A stretch of 64,000 nt of DNA from Pseudomonadota bacterium (GTDB lineage: Bacteria > Pseudomonadota > Alphaproteobacteria > Caulobacterales > Aquidulcibacteraceae), in assembly GCA_020161405.1 (NCBI GenBank), contig JAIUOD010000003.1:124001-188000 (forward strand), read 5' to 3'. Positions within the stretch are counted from its first letter, which is position 1; each line of letters starts with the position of its first letter. This document shows positions 20,028 to 28,463 of the stretch, piece after piece. The notes under the pieces are model-generated. The model did not search any database and was not told the DNA's origin. It was given only the letters and a program-made list of their open reading frames with translations. Position numbers and translations under genes: made by a program.

Positions 20028-21860
20028 CTATTTAGAGATTATTTGGCAAACACCGCCATTACGTGTGACAATGCCACAGGCTTTATTTGCTGCACCAATT
20101 GCCATTCCCGAAAAGCGAACGCGAAACCAAGTTCCACTATCTGTTTTGGTGGATGAAACTTCTTTTTTAGCAAATGAAGGGAAGTTTTTTGCAAATTTCG
20201 TAAGTGCAAATTGTGCGTCATCTTTTTCTTTAAATGCGCCAACTTGAACAACAACATTGCCACGTTTATTTAAAAGCGCCAATTGACGTTCATCTTCTTC
20301 TTTTGCGGCAAGTGCACGTTCTTGTTTGGCTTTGGCATCGGCAAGTTTTTTAGCCTCAATTTCTTTGGCCTTTTTAAGGGCAAGTTGTTTTTGATGCTCT
20401 ATTTTTGCAAGGTGAATTTTTTCTTCTGCAAGATGTTTTTGTTCGGCTTTTTGCGCTTCTTCATCGGCAATTATTTTTTTCAAATCAGCAGGAAGGTCTT
20501 CAAAATTTACTTTAACCGCGCTTGCTTGTGATGTTGTAATTGCATAAATCTCAGTTTGATTTTCAGCAAGTTGAATGCTGTTTTCCTTTGGCGCGCCATT
20601 AACTTCAGGTATTGTAAATTCAGGAAGGTTTGCAGTTTGAATTACTTCTTGTGGCGCAGGCGGCGGGGTAATTTTTTCAATTGGCTCTTGAACGCTTAGA
20701 TTAGTTTTTCCAAAATCAACTTTTATACTTTGTTGGTTAGTGGCCAATTTTAGATTGTTTGTTGTTTCAACGCGCGTAACTTCTTCGTCTTCTTCGTTAT
20801 CATTAAGGTTTTGCGCGCCATCAAATTGCATTTCCAGTGGCAAGGCATATGCTTTTTTTGTGTTTTCTAATTGTGCGAAATTTACATTAAGCTGAACATT
20901 TGCTGATTGTGATTTGCCAAAATTATTTTCAGTAATTTGCGATTGTGTTTCGTTATTATCGCGTGAATTATAATATTGTTCTTCATAGGCATCTTGATAT
21001 GCCATTTGCGTTTTACCGACACCAATTTGATTATAAGCAGTTTCAATCAATTGTTCGACGCGCTCATCGCGCGCTTTCCATGTGTTTCCACCAAGAACAA
21101 CCGTAACAATATGATGCCCATTTCGTGTCGTTGTTGCCGCCAAATTATAACCTGAAGCACGGGTTAGTCCTGTTTTTAAGCCATCTACACCGGCAACTTT
21201 GCCAACTAAATGATTGTGATTGCGGTATAAACGCCCATTATAGCTAAAAGTTTCACGCGCAAACCAATGATATTGGCGTGGGAAATCGCGGCGAATGGCA
21301 ATTGCAAGTTTTGCCAAGTCTTCGGCGGTTGAAATATTATTTGGGTTTGGAAGACCCGAAGCATTGGCAAAATTGGTGTTAGTCATACCAATTTCAAGCG
21401 CTTTTGCATTCATTTTAACGGTAAAATCTTTTTCAGTACCGCCAAGTTTTTCAGAAATTGCAACCGCAGTATCGTTCGATGAATTAATAACCAAAGAAAG
21501 AATTGCGGTTTCAACATCAATCGAATCACCTGCGCGAATACCAAGTTTTGTAGGGCTTTGAATTGATGCATATTTAGAAAAAACAACCCTATCATCAAGG
21601 CTTATTTGACCATTTTCAATCGCTTCAAACAAAAGATAAAGTGTCATAACCTTTGTAATGGATGCAGGATGACGTTTTTCATTCGCCATATCTTCATACA
21701 AAACACGACCCGTATCCGCATCAACAACTATTTCCGCTTTTTTAGGTGCAGCAATAGCACTACTTGCCATAAGACTAAGGCATAATGCGAATGCACTAAT
21801 AGTTGTAAGGCTATTTTTATTAATAGCAGAAGTTGTCAATGAAAGATCTTTTTTGGTCAA
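20028..21860 (-). CDS. D-alanyl-D-alanine carboxypeptidase with SPOR domain
   Basis: A periplasmic low-molecular-weight penicillin-binding protein that trims the terminal D-Ala of peptidoglycan peptides. The 610-residue protein has a signal peptide ending at SAIAAP, then the S11-family motifs SITK (SxxK), SSN (SxN) and KTG in VDGLKTGLTRASGY. After residue 290 comes a long low-complexity linker with a Lys/Glu/Ala-rich coiled segment. The last 75 residues (VVVQVGAFKEKDDAQFALTKF...) form a SPOR domain, which binds denuded glycan at division sites. Start is TTG with GGAG 8 nt upstream. A SPOR-tailed DD-carboxypeptidase suggests a role in septal wall remodelling. Confidence 0.93.
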   Translation of the reverse strand: MTKKDLSLTTSAINKNSLTTISAFALCLSLMASSAIAAPKKAEIVVDADTGRVLYEDMANEKRHPASITKVMTLYLLFEAIENGQISLDDRVVFSKYASIQSPTKLGIRAGDSIDVETAILSLVINSSNDTAVAISEKLGGTEKDFTVKMNAKALEIGMTNTNFANASGLPNPNNISTAEDLAKLAIAIRRDFPRQYHWFARETFSYNGRLYRNHNHLVGKVAGVDGLKTGLTRASGYNLAATTTRNGHHIVTVVLGGNTWKARDERVEQLIETAYNQIGVGKTQMAYQDAYEEQYYNSRDNNETQSQITENNFGKSQSANVQLNVNFAQLENTKKAYALPLEMQFDGAQNLNDNEEDEEVTRVETTNNLKLATNQQSIKVDFGKTNLSVQEPIEKITPPPAPQEVIQTANLPEFTIPEVNGAPKENSIQLAENQTEIYAITTSQASAVKVNFEDLPADLKKIIADEEAQKAEQKHLAEEKIHLAKIEHQKQLALKKAKEIEAKKLADAKAKQERALAAKEEDERQLALLNKRGNVVVQVGAFKEKDDAQFALTKFAKNFPSFAKKEVSSTKTDSGTWFRVRFSGMAIGAANKACGIVTRNGGVCQIISK

Positions 21861-22060
21861 TTTGGCACTCCAACATTCATTTGAACATCAATAAAGCAAT
21901 AAATCAATAGGGCACTTAAACAAGCATTTTGCGTTTACGTGATGCACATTTTCATATGTGCCAAAAAAATAGTCAATTAAAACAAACTATAATCACATTA
22001 TACACCATTTTCTCCCATATATGATTAATAAATGTTTTCTAACTGCATTAATTTTTATCA

Positions 22061-22089
22061 ATATTTTTTGTGCAGTGCACAAAAAATAT
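22061..22089. promoter_or_regulatory. Perfect 14-bp palindrome upstream of the phasin gene
   Basis: ATATTTTTTGTGCA (22061-22074) and TGCACAAAAAATAT (22076-22089) form a perfect 14-bp inverted repeat around a single G. It abuts the -35 box of the phasin promoter. PhaR, the usual phasin repressor, is known to prefer TGC-rich dyads, and the core TGCAGTGCA fits this; binding is inference. Confidence 0.6.
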
Positions 22090-22090
22090 C

Positions 22091-22119
22091 TTGACAACGC
22101 ATGTGCGGGATATTATATT
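22091..22119 (+). promoter_or_regulatory. Strong sigma70-type promoter of the phasin gene
   Basis: TTGACA (22091-22096) and TATATT (22114-22119) are exactly 17 nt apart, a near-consensus promoter. The start codon is about 50 nt downstream with AGGAG in between. Confidence 0.7.
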
Positions 22120-22170
22120 GCACCTGCGAACAAGATAATTTTGCCAATAAAAATATTCTAGGAGTTAGAC

Positions 22171-22590
22171 ATGATTGAGAATTTCGAAACTGTAAAAGAA
22201 GCTACTTTGAAAAATTTCAAAGAAGGCGTTGAAAAATTGACTACCAATTTATCAGAAGCTTCAAGCCAAAGCCAAGCAAATGTAGAAGCAGTTGTTCAAT
22301 CAACTCAAATCCTTGGTAAAGCAATGAATGAAGTTGCAGCGATTGCTTCTCAACATTCAAAAGCTGCTTTTGAAAAAGGTCTTGAAGTTGCAAAAACTTT
22401 GGGTTCAGTAACAACTTTAAAAGATGCAGCTGAAATTCAATCTGAATATGCAAAAACTGCAATTGCAAATTGGGTTGCTGATTTCAACAAAATCTCTGAA
22501 ATCCTTACTTCAACTTCAAAAGAAGCAGTGAAACCAGTTTCTGAGCGTGCGAATGAATTGATGAGCAAATTCAAAGCTGCAGCTGAATAA
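22171..22590 (+). CDS. Phasin family protein
   Basis: A 139-residue, cysteine-free, highly helical protein that fits the phasin family: small amphipathic proteins coating polyhydroxyalkanoate granules. The pattern of short charged helices, such as ATLKNFKEGVEKLTTNLSEAS and KAAFEKGLEVAKTLGSVTTLKD, and the C-terminal KPVSERANELMSKFKAAAE are typical. No PHA synthase or depolymerase gene is in the window, so granule binding is inferred from the family only. It has a near-consensus promoter, a strong ribosome site and its own terminator, so it should be an abundant single-gene product. Confidence 0.88.
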   Translation: MIENFETVKEATLKNFKEGVEKLTTNLSEASSQSQANVEAVVQSTQILGKAMNEVAAIASQHSKAAFEKGLEVAKTLGSVTTLKDAAEIQSEYAKTAIANWVADFNKISEILTSTSKEAVKPVSERANELMSKFKAAAE

Positions 22591-22621
22591 TAGTCTCTCC
22601 CTTGGGAATATATCCCATAAT

Positions 22622-22651
22622 GGCCCATGGCGATGCTATGGGCCTTTTTTA
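22622..22651 (+). terminator. Rho-independent terminator after the phasin gene
   Basis: GGCCCATGGC (22622-22631) pairs with GCTATGGGCC (22635-22644) over 10 bp with one G-U pair and a 3-nt loop, followed by TTTTTTATT. Confidence 0.85.
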
Positions 22652-22760
22652 TTGGAATTTTATTTTCATTGAATAATTTTAATTAAAAAATAATGTTATA
22701 TGTGAAAAATTATGCGCAAGCTCTATTCAAAATCAAATCGAATTCCTATCTAATATAAAA

Positions 22761-23120
22761 ATGATGAATTGGTTGAATATAATTACTGCCCAAAAAAATG
22801 GCTCGTCTGATAATGGCGGCGCCAAATCCACAATTGTGGCAGCAACCAAGCCTGTCACAAAAACCAAAAAGCCATCAAATTATAAAGTTTTGCTTTTAAA
22901 TGACGATTATACGCCAATGGAATTCGTGGTTTATGTTCTTGAGCAATATTTTAATAAATCGCTTGAGGATGCAACACGTATAATGCTTAATGTGCATCAA
23001 TCTGGCGTTGGTGTGTGTGGGATATTTACATATGAAGTCGCCGAAACCAAGGTTGCATTAGTTGCAGATTTGGCAAGGCGAAACGAACATCCGTTACAAT
23101 GTGTGATGGAGAAAGAATGA
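22761..23120 (+). CDS. clpS: ATP-dependent Clp protease adaptor ClpS
   Basis: ClpS recognises N-degron substrates with bulky hydrophobic N-terminal residues and delivers them to ClpA. The 119-residue protein has a flexible N-terminal tail of about 40 residues and the core [23 protein letters not shown], where the Asn-Asp pair and Met shape the N-end pocket. [20 protein letters not shown] is the conserved ClpA-contact region. The first ATG of two (22761 and 22764) is used. clpA follows after 47 nt, the canonical pairing. Confidence 0.96.
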   Translation: MMNWLNIITAQKNGSSDNGGAKSTIVAATKPVTKTKKPSNYKVLLLNDDYTPMEFVVYVLEQYFNKSLEDATRIMLNVHQSGVGVCGIFTYEVAETKVALVADLARRNEHPLQCVMEKE

Positions 23121-23167
23121 TTTTTTAAAGTAGCAATTACTACCTTGCGTAACAAAGGAATTTTAAA

Positions 23168-25498
23168 GTGCCAACATTTTCACGAAACCTTGAACAAACT
23201 TTGGAGCGCGCGGTCGGTTATGCCAATGAAAGGCAACATGAATTCGCAACTTTAGAGCATTTGTTACTTGCCATCCTTGATGATGAGGATGCAATCGAAG
23301 TTCTTACCGCGTGCGGTGCCGAATTTGAGCGTTTACGCGCCGATTTGGTTTCCTACATTGACCATCAATTGCGCGATATTGTTAATGATCGCGTTCAAAA
23401 TGCCCGCCCAACCGCAGGGTTTCAGCGTGTAATTCAACGCGCGGTCTCCCATGTTGACAGTTCAGGGCGCAAAAAAGTTACTTCGGCAAATGTTTTGGTG
23501 GCAATGTTTTCAGAACGTGAAAGCAATGCAGTTTTCTTTTTGCAAGAGCAAGATATTACACGTTATGACGTTGTAAATTTCATGTCACACGGCATTTCAA
23601 AGCGTGCAGGTTTTACTGAACAAAGACGCATTCGTGGCACCGATGAGGAGCAAGAAGAAGATTTGTTCCGCGCCGATGATGCCAATAAAGAAAAATCAAA
23701 TCCTGATTCACTTACTAATTATTGCGTTGATTTAAACGAAAAAGCCATGACTGGCGAGGTTGACCCATTAATTGGCCGCGAGGCAGAGGTTGAACGCGCA
23801 ATTCAAATTCTTTGCCGTCGCCAAAAAAACAACCCTTTATTGGTTGGCGACCCTGGTGTTGGTAAAACCGCAATTGCCGAGGGTTTGGCACGCAAAATTG
23901 TTGAAGGCGATGTTCCGCAAATCTTACTTGATGCAACCATTTTCTCGCTTGATATGGGTGCTTTATTGGCGGGTACACGTTATCGCGGCGATTTTGAGGA
24001 GAGATTGAAGCAAGTCCTAAAAGATTTGGCGGCAATCCCACATGCAGTTTTGTTCATTGATGAAATTCATACCATTATTGGCGCGGGCGCAACATCTGGC
24101 GGTGCTATGGATGCTTCAAATCTTTTGAAACCTGCATTGCAAAATGGCTCTTTGCGCTGCATGGGATCAACTACTTTTAAAGAATATAAACAGCATTTTG
24201 AAAAAGACCGCGCTTTGGTTCGTCGTTTCCAAAAAATTGATGTGAATGAACCATCTATTGAGGATGCGATTAAAATTCTTAATGGCCTTAAACCATCTTA
24301 TGAAAATCACCATAGTGTGAAATATACTAATGATGCCATCAAATCAGCGGTTGAACTTTCAAGCCGTTATATTGGCGATAGAAAGTTACCAGATAAAGCA
24401 ATTGACGTCATTGACGAGGCTGGGGCGGCGCAAATGCTGCTTCCCGAAGGCAAACGCAAAAAAGTCATTGGTGTTAAAGAAATAGAGGCGGTGGTTGCCA
24501 AAATCGCACGCATCCCTGCTAAATCTGTATCTAAAGACGACCTTGAAGGTCTGCGCACTTTGCAATCTGATTTAAACCGCGTTGTATTTGGTCAAGAGCC
24601 GGCAATTGAAGCTTTGTCATCGGCGGTTAAATTGGCGCGTGCTGGGCTTCGTGATTATCGCAAACCTGTTGGTTCATATTTATTTGCGGGCCCAACCGGT
24701 GTCGGTAAAACTGAGGCGGCAAAGCAGCTTGCCGATACTTTGGGCGTTGAAATGATACGTTTTGACATGTCCGAATATATGGAACGCCACACTGTTTCAC
24801 GCCTTATTGGTGCACCGCCAGGATATGTTGGTTTTGATCAAGGTGGCTTGCTAACCGATGCAATTGATCAACACCCACATTGCGTATTGCTTTTGGATGA
24901 AATCGAAAAAGCGCACCCTGATTTGTACAATATACTTTTGCAAATCATGGATAATGGCATGTTGACCGACACTAATGGCAAAAAAATTGATTTCTGCAAC
25001 GTGATTTTGATTATGACCACAAATGCTGGCTCTGCGGATGCGGCGCGTGAAAGCATTGGTTTCGGTCGTGGTAAACGAGAAGGTGAGGAGGATGAGGCAA
25101 TGAAACGCCTATTCACACCTGAATTTAGAAATCGCCTTGATTCAATAATTCAATTTGCGCCATTATCACCTGAAACTGTTGGTAATATTGTTGATAAATT
25201 CATTGTTCAAATGGAAGCCCAATTAACAGAACGTCAGGTTGAAATCGAACTTTCTGAAAAAGCGCGTTCATGGCTTGCGATACGTGGTTATGATAGTGCG
25301 ATGGGCGCAAGACCATTGGCAAGGCTTATTCAAGAAAAAATCAAAAAACCACTTTCCGAAGAATTGCTATTTGGCAAACTTAAAAATGGCGGTTTGGTTC
25401 GTATTGATATTGACGAAAAAGATGCCGAAAAACTGGCATTCTTCTTTGAGCCGCCTTTGCCAAAAGTGGTGAAAAACAAAAAGGATGCAAAGGCGTAA
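23168..25498 (+). CDS. clpA: ATP-dependent Clp protease ATP-binding subunit ClpA
   Basis: ClpA is the hexameric AAA+ unfoldase that feeds substrates to ClpP. The 776-residue protein begins with a GTG codon and has AAAGGA upstream. The N-domain (residues 1-145) ends before an acidic linker. The first AAA+ module has Walker A GDPGVGKTA and Walker B VLFIDEIHT; the second has GPTGVGKTE and VLLLDEIEK. A short IGFGRGKREGEE loop in the second module matches the IGF/L loop that docks onto ClpP. The C-terminus ends in a basic tail. With clpS upstream and bpt at 59774 it completes most of an N-degron route; clpP is not in this window. Confidence 0.97.
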   Translation: MPTFSRNLEQTLERAVGYANERQHEFATLEHLLLAILDDEDAIEVLTACGAEFERLRADLVSYIDHQLRDIVNDRVQNARPTAGFQRVIQRAVSHVDSSGRKKVTSANVLVAMFSERESNAVFFLQEQDITRYDVVNFMSHGISKRAGFTEQRRIRGTDEEQEEDLFRADDANKEKSNPDSLTNYCVDLNEKAMTGEVDPLIGREAEVERAIQILCRRQKNNPLLVGDPGVGKTAIAEGLARKIVEGDVPQILLDATIFSLDMGALLAGTRYRGDFEERLKQVLKDLAAIPHAVLFIDEIHTIIGAGATSGGAMDASNLLKPALQNGSLRCMGSTTFKEYKQHFEKDRALVRRFQKIDVNEPSIEDAIKILNGLKPSYENHHSVKYTNDAIKSAVELSSRYIGDRKLPDKAIDVIDEAGAAQMLLPEGKRKKVIGVKEIEAVVAKIARIPAKSVSKDDLEGLRTLQSDLNRVVFGQEPAIEALSSAVKLARAGLRDYRKPVGSYLFAGPTGVGKTEAAKQLADTLGVEMIRFDMSEYMERHTVSRLIGAPPGYVGFDQGGLLTDAIDQHPHCVLLLDEIEKAHPDLYNILLQIMDNGMLTDTNGKKIDFCNVILIMTTNAGSADAARESIGFGRGKREGEEDEAMKRLFTPEFRNRLDSIIQFAPLSPETVGNIVDKFIVQMEAQLTERQVEIELSEKARSWLAIRGYDSAMGARPLARLIQEKIKKPLSEELLFGKLKNGGLVRIDIDEKDAEKLAFFFEPPLPKVVKNKKDAKA

Positions 25499-25530
25499 AA
25501 AAAGCCCCTTACGGGGCTTTTTTATTATTC
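25494..25530. terminator. Bidirectional terminator between clpA and the HIT gene
   Basis: AAAGCCCC (25501-25508) pairs with GGGGCTTT (25513-25520) around TTAC. A-rich and T-rich tracts on either side make it usable for both convergent genes. Confidence 0.88.
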
Positions 25531-25965
25531 AATCGCTGCGCCAATCTCTTTGGCAAGCTGTGCCAATTCATCGGTATTTGCGGCATCAAATGTTCCGTGA
25601 CCTTTAAGAAGTGCGCCTTCTACGCGCGGGACAATATGGAAATGGATGTGGAAAACTGATTGTCCACCTGCTGCGCCTGAAAATTGGAAAAGTGAAATTC
25701 CATCAGGGCTTAAAGCTTTTGTTACGCCTTTGGCGATTTTTTGAACGCGTGTGATAAGATTTGCCAAATCATCGGGCGCAATGTCCAAAATATTGCGTGC
25801 TTCTACTTTCGGAACAACCAAAACATGACCGCGCGCCTGTGGGAATGCATCCATGAAGGATAGAACATATTCATCTTCATAGACTTTATGGCAATTAAAC
25901 TCGCCGCGAACCATTTTTGCAAAAATATTTTCGCGGTCATACGAACCGCTTAAACCCATATCCAT
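25525..25965 (-). CDS. HIT-family nucleotide hydrolase
   Basis: A 146-residue histidine-triad protein. The signature HIHFHIVPR near residue 110 is the H-x-H-x-H-x-x catalytic motif that hydrolyses or transfers nucleoside phosphoramidates and related nucleotide conjugates. IFAKMVRGEFNCHKVYEDE at the start and GHVLVVPK in the middle are family blocks. It is the last gene of a three-gene minus-strand cluster with RidA and MaoC-like genes (1-nt gaps). Substrate is unknown. Confidence 0.92.
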   Translation of the reverse strand: MDMGLSGSYDRENIFAKMVRGEFNCHKVYEDEYVLSFMDAFPQARGHVLVVPKVEARNILDIAPDDLANLITRVQKIAKGVTKALSPDGISLFQFSGAAGGQSVFHIHFHIVPRVEGALLKGHGTFDAANTDELAQLAKEIGAAIE

Positions 25966-25966
25966 C

Positions 25967-26425
25967 TTATTTTACCTCAATAATTGCATCAACTTCAACG
26001 GCAAAGCCAAGTGGAAGATTGGCAACCCCAACCGCAGAACGTGCGTGTTTGCCAACATCACCAAACACTTCAACCATTAAATCAGAACAGCCATTAATAA
26101 CAGCAGGAATTGGGTCAAAATCAGGCGTTACATTCACAAAGCCGCCAAGTTTTACAATACGCACCACACGGTCCAAATCCCCGCCACATGCCGCTTTCAT
26201 TTGTGCCAAAAGATTAAGCCCGCAAAGGCGCGCCGCTTTTTGACCTTCTTCAAGTGATAATTCACCAACTTTACCTTTTATTCCGCCATCAGGTGCAATT
26301 GAAATTTGGCCAGAGATTAAAACTTGATTGCCAGTTTGAACATAAGGAACATAAGAAGCCACAGGAAGCGGCGGATTTGGCAGTTCGATATTCAATTCTT
26401 TTAAACGTTCGTCAATTTTCGACAT
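25967..26425 (-). CDS. RidA family protein (YjgF/YER057c/UK114)
   Basis: The ATG at 26425 (MSKIDERLKELNIELPNPP) with GGAGAAT upstream gives 152 residues and is preferred over an in-frame start 22 codons earlier inside the MaoC gene. The protein matches the larger RidA subgroup: QVLISGQISIAPDG, CGLNLLAQMKAACGGDLDRV and ARSAVGVANLPLGFAVEVDAI are its conserved segments, and the Arg of HARSAVG is the enamine/imine-binding residue in active RidA. RidA proteins deaminate reactive enamines formed by PLP enzymes. Translationally coupled to the upstream MaoC gene, 1 nt after its stop. Confidence 0.92.
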   Translation of the reverse strand: MSKIDERLKELNIELPNPPLPVASYVPYVQTGNQVLISGQISIAPDGGIKGKVGELSLEEGQKAARLCGLNLLAQMKAACGGDLDRVVRIVKLGGFVNVTPDFDPIPAVINGCSDLMVEVFGDVGKHARSAVGVANLPLGFAVEVDAIIEVK

Positions 26426-26426
26426 T

Positions 26427-26891
26427 CTATTCTCCAGTATTTGGGAAAGCGATTCCAACAGTTGTGGCAACACAAGCAGGGCGGCTTTCACCTTCTATTT
26501 CAATTGTGGTTTCAAGGGTGATTTGATACATATTCACGCGTTTTCGCGCCTCGATAATTTTTGTTATGGCGCGAATGCGTTTGCCAACTTTTATAGGCTT
26601 TGTGAAGCGAACTTTTTCGACACCATAATTCATACCGCGCGAACTATCGGTGATTTCCAAAAATCCGTGTGATAAATATGGGATAAGGGCAAGGGTTAAA
26701 AAACCATGCGCAATTGTGCCATCTAATTCTTGATTGGCGCGTTCAACATCAACATGAATCCATTGGAAATCATTGGTGGCTTCGGCAAATTTATTTACAC
26801 GCTCTTGGGTAATTTCAAGCCATTCAGATGGCCCAATTATTTCCCCTTCATGGTTTGGTAAATTGGCAAGTGTTGTAGTAATTTTATTCAT
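26427..26891 (-). CDS. MaoC-family (R)-hydratase/dehydratase
   Basis: A 154-residue single hot-dog-fold protein. The hydratase-2 motif is seen as FAEATNDFQWIHVDVERA, followed by GTIAHGFLTLALIPYL, which hold the Asp and His catalytic residues. Members hydrate enoyl-CoA esters; some feed (R)-3-hydroxyacyl-CoA to PHA synthesis, which would fit the nearby phasin, but that link is speculative. It is the first gene of the MaoC-RidA-HIT cluster. Confidence 0.9.
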   Translation of the reverse strand: MNKITTTLANLPNHEGEIIGPSEWLEITQERVNKFAEATNDFQWIHVDVERANQELDGTIAHGFLTLALIPYLSHGFLEITDSSRGMNYGVEKVRFTKPIKVGKRIRAITKIIEARKRVNMYQITLETTIEIEGESRPACVATTVGIAFPNTGE

Positions 26892-26954
26892 TATGGTTTG
26901 TATATGTTATATGGCGCAAAAATTAAAGAGATTCGCAGTTAAAGAGACATAGTT

Positions 26955-27491
26955 TTGAATATATTTTACCTTGATAGCAATCCCAAACTTTGTGCACAAA
27001 TGCATTGCGATGTTCATTGCAACAAAATGGTTGGCGAATATTGCCAGATCCTTTCAACTACACACAGGATTATAGATGGGCAGGAGAGGGTAAAAACCGA
27101 TAATAAAGGCCGCGAAACCTTGATTTGGGAATTGCCAGATGAGCTTGATGAAATTTTGATGCAAGTTAGCGAACCAAACCAGCCCATAAATGAATGGGTA
27201 CGTCAAAGCATTGGAAATTATCAATGGGCTTTTTCGCTTTTGAATGAAATATGCAATGAATTTGAAATTCGTAATGGCAAAACCCATATTTTAGTTCGCG
27301 AAGGATTGGTTGGTGCTTTGGCTAATCCACCAAAAAATATCCCCATGGGCGATTTTTCCGAACCACCACAGGCAATATCCGATAAATATAAAATCGAAGG
27401 CGATACAATCACAGCATATCGCAATTTCTACAAAAGCAAAGGCGAGAAATTGCTTAAATGGCGTAAAACCAAGGCGCCAGATTGGTTATGA
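26955..27491 (+). CDS. Conserved protein of unknown function, phage-associated type
   Basis: I do not know a function. The 178-residue protein begins with TTG and MNIFYLDSNPKLCAQMHCDVHCNKM, a Cys/His-containing N-terminus that resembles a family of short uncharacterised proteins found in phages and scattered bacteria; this is from memory and unverified. A C-terminal YRNFYKSKGEKLLKWRKTKAPDWL with aromatic and basic residues is also typical. It has no signal peptide or membrane segment. It is divergent from the MaoC gene and is followed directly by the palindromic element at 27498. Confidence 0.7.
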   Translation: MNIFYLDSNPKLCAQMHCDVHCNKMVGEYCQILSTTHRIIDGQERVKTDNKGRETLIWELPDELDEILMQVSEPNQPINEWVRQSIGNYQWAFSLLNEICNEFEIRNGKTHILVREGLVGALANPPKNIPMGDFSEPPQAISDKYKIEGDTITAYRNFYKSKGEKLLKWRKTKAPDWL

Positions 27492-27497
27492 CAAAAT

Positions 27498-27671
27498 TTC
27501 TCCTCCCTTGCAAAGCAAAGCTTTGCGGGGGAGGTGGCTCGCAAAGCGAGACGGAGGGGGCGGCGCGCGAAGCAAGCCTCTGTCTTTGCTGAAGTGGCTG
27601 TAGCTCGCTGCGCTCGCGCCCCTTCCGTCACCCTATGGGTGACACCTTCCCCGTTTTACGGGGAAGGAGAA
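27498..27671. repeat. Composite GC-rich palindromic element abutting trpC
   Basis: A 174-nt GC-rich block in an AT-rich genome. Its ends are TTCTCCT (27498-27504) and AGGAGAA (27665-27671), and an inner pair, GACGGAGGGGGC (27550-27561) and GCCCCTTCCGTC (27618-27629), matches with one mismatch. Smaller hairpins are nested inside (GCAAAG/CTTTGC at 27510-27526, CCTTCCCC/GGGGAAGG at 27646-27667). It lies exactly between the preceding gene and the trpC stop. It resembles the mobile palindromic repeats common in alphaproteobacterial intergenic regions. No coding function. Confidence 0.7.
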
Positions 27672-28463
27672 TTAAAGCACCAATAATTCCTTGGTTGCCG
27701 CGCTCACATCATCTTGTCGCATAAGGCTTTCGCCAACCAAAAATGCGTTTGCGCCACATTCGCGCATTCTTATCATGTCTTGATTGGTGAAAATCCCGCT
27801 TTCGGCGACCAATAAGGCATTATCAGGAAGCATTTTAGCAAGGCGTTCGGTAGTTGATAAATCAACCTCAAATGTGCGTAAATTGCGGTTATTCACTCCA
27901 ATTAAGCGCCCACCAAGTTTAAGGGCGCGTTCCATTTCAAACTCATCATGGGTTTCGATTAAGGCATCCATGCCCAATTGGGTGGCAATATCGAAAATCT
28001 CTTTGGCTTTATCATCATCAAGGCAGGCCATTATGATAAGAATACAATCGGCGCCAATTGCGCGGCTTTCAAGAACTTGGATTGGATCAATTACAAAATC
28101 CTTGCGAATACACGGCAATTTTACTGACGAACGGGCGGCAATGAAATAATCATTTGAACCCTGAAAACTTGGCCCATCGGTTAGAATTGATAGACAGGCA
28201 GCACCACCATCTTGATAGGCGCGCGCCAATGATGGCGGGTCAAAATCAGGACGAATAAGGCCTTTTGATGGGCTGGCTTTTTTGATTTCAGCAATAAGGG
28301 CAAAGCCTTTTTTTGCCTTTTCCTCAAGCGCTTTTAAAAAGCCACGTGGCGGGGTTTGCGCCATTGCCATATTTTGAAGTTCACTCAAATCACGCGCACG
28401 TAATGATGCAATTTCATCTTCTTTATAGGCGCAAATTTTCGCCAAAACGTCAGGCACATCCAT
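27672..28463 (-). CDS. trpC: Indole-3-glycerol phosphate synthase
   Basis: TrpC closes the indole ring, converting CdRP to indole-3-glycerol phosphate. The 263-residue protein is a monofunctional TIM barrel, with no TrpF fusion. Visible: [18 protein letters not shown] near residue 55 (catalytic Lys), [23 protein letters not shown] and [13 protein letters not shown]. It is the last trp gene here, overlapping trpD by 1 nt. trpF, trpB and trpA are not in the window. The palindromic element begins at its stop codon. Confidence 0.97.
   Translation of the reverse strand: MDVPDVLAKICAYKEDEIASLRARDLSELQNMAMAQTPPRGFLKALEEKAKKGFALIAEIKKASPSKGLIRPDFDPPSLARAYQDGGAACLSILTDGPSFQGSNDYFIAARSSVKLPCIRKDFVIDPIQVLESRAIGADCILIIMACLDDDKAKEIFDIATQLGMDALIETHDEFEMERALKLGGRLIGVNNRNLRTFEVDLSTTERLAKMLPDNALLVAESGIFTNQDMIRMRECGANAFLVGESLMRQDDVSAATKELLVL

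Larger units (their letters stand above)
21861..22170. other. Intergenic control region between DD-carboxypeptidase and phasin
   Basis: 310 nt without coding signal, very AT-rich in its first 200 nt. The right part holds the palindrome at 22061-22089 and the phasin promoter, annotated separately, and the AGGAG ribosome site at 22160-22164. I see nothing else in it. Confidence 0.6.

Noticed and set aside
27310..27631. Open frames reaching into the GC-rich palindromic element
   Set aside because: They have low-complexity Ala/Arg/Gly composition, no ribosome site, and overlap a repeat element.
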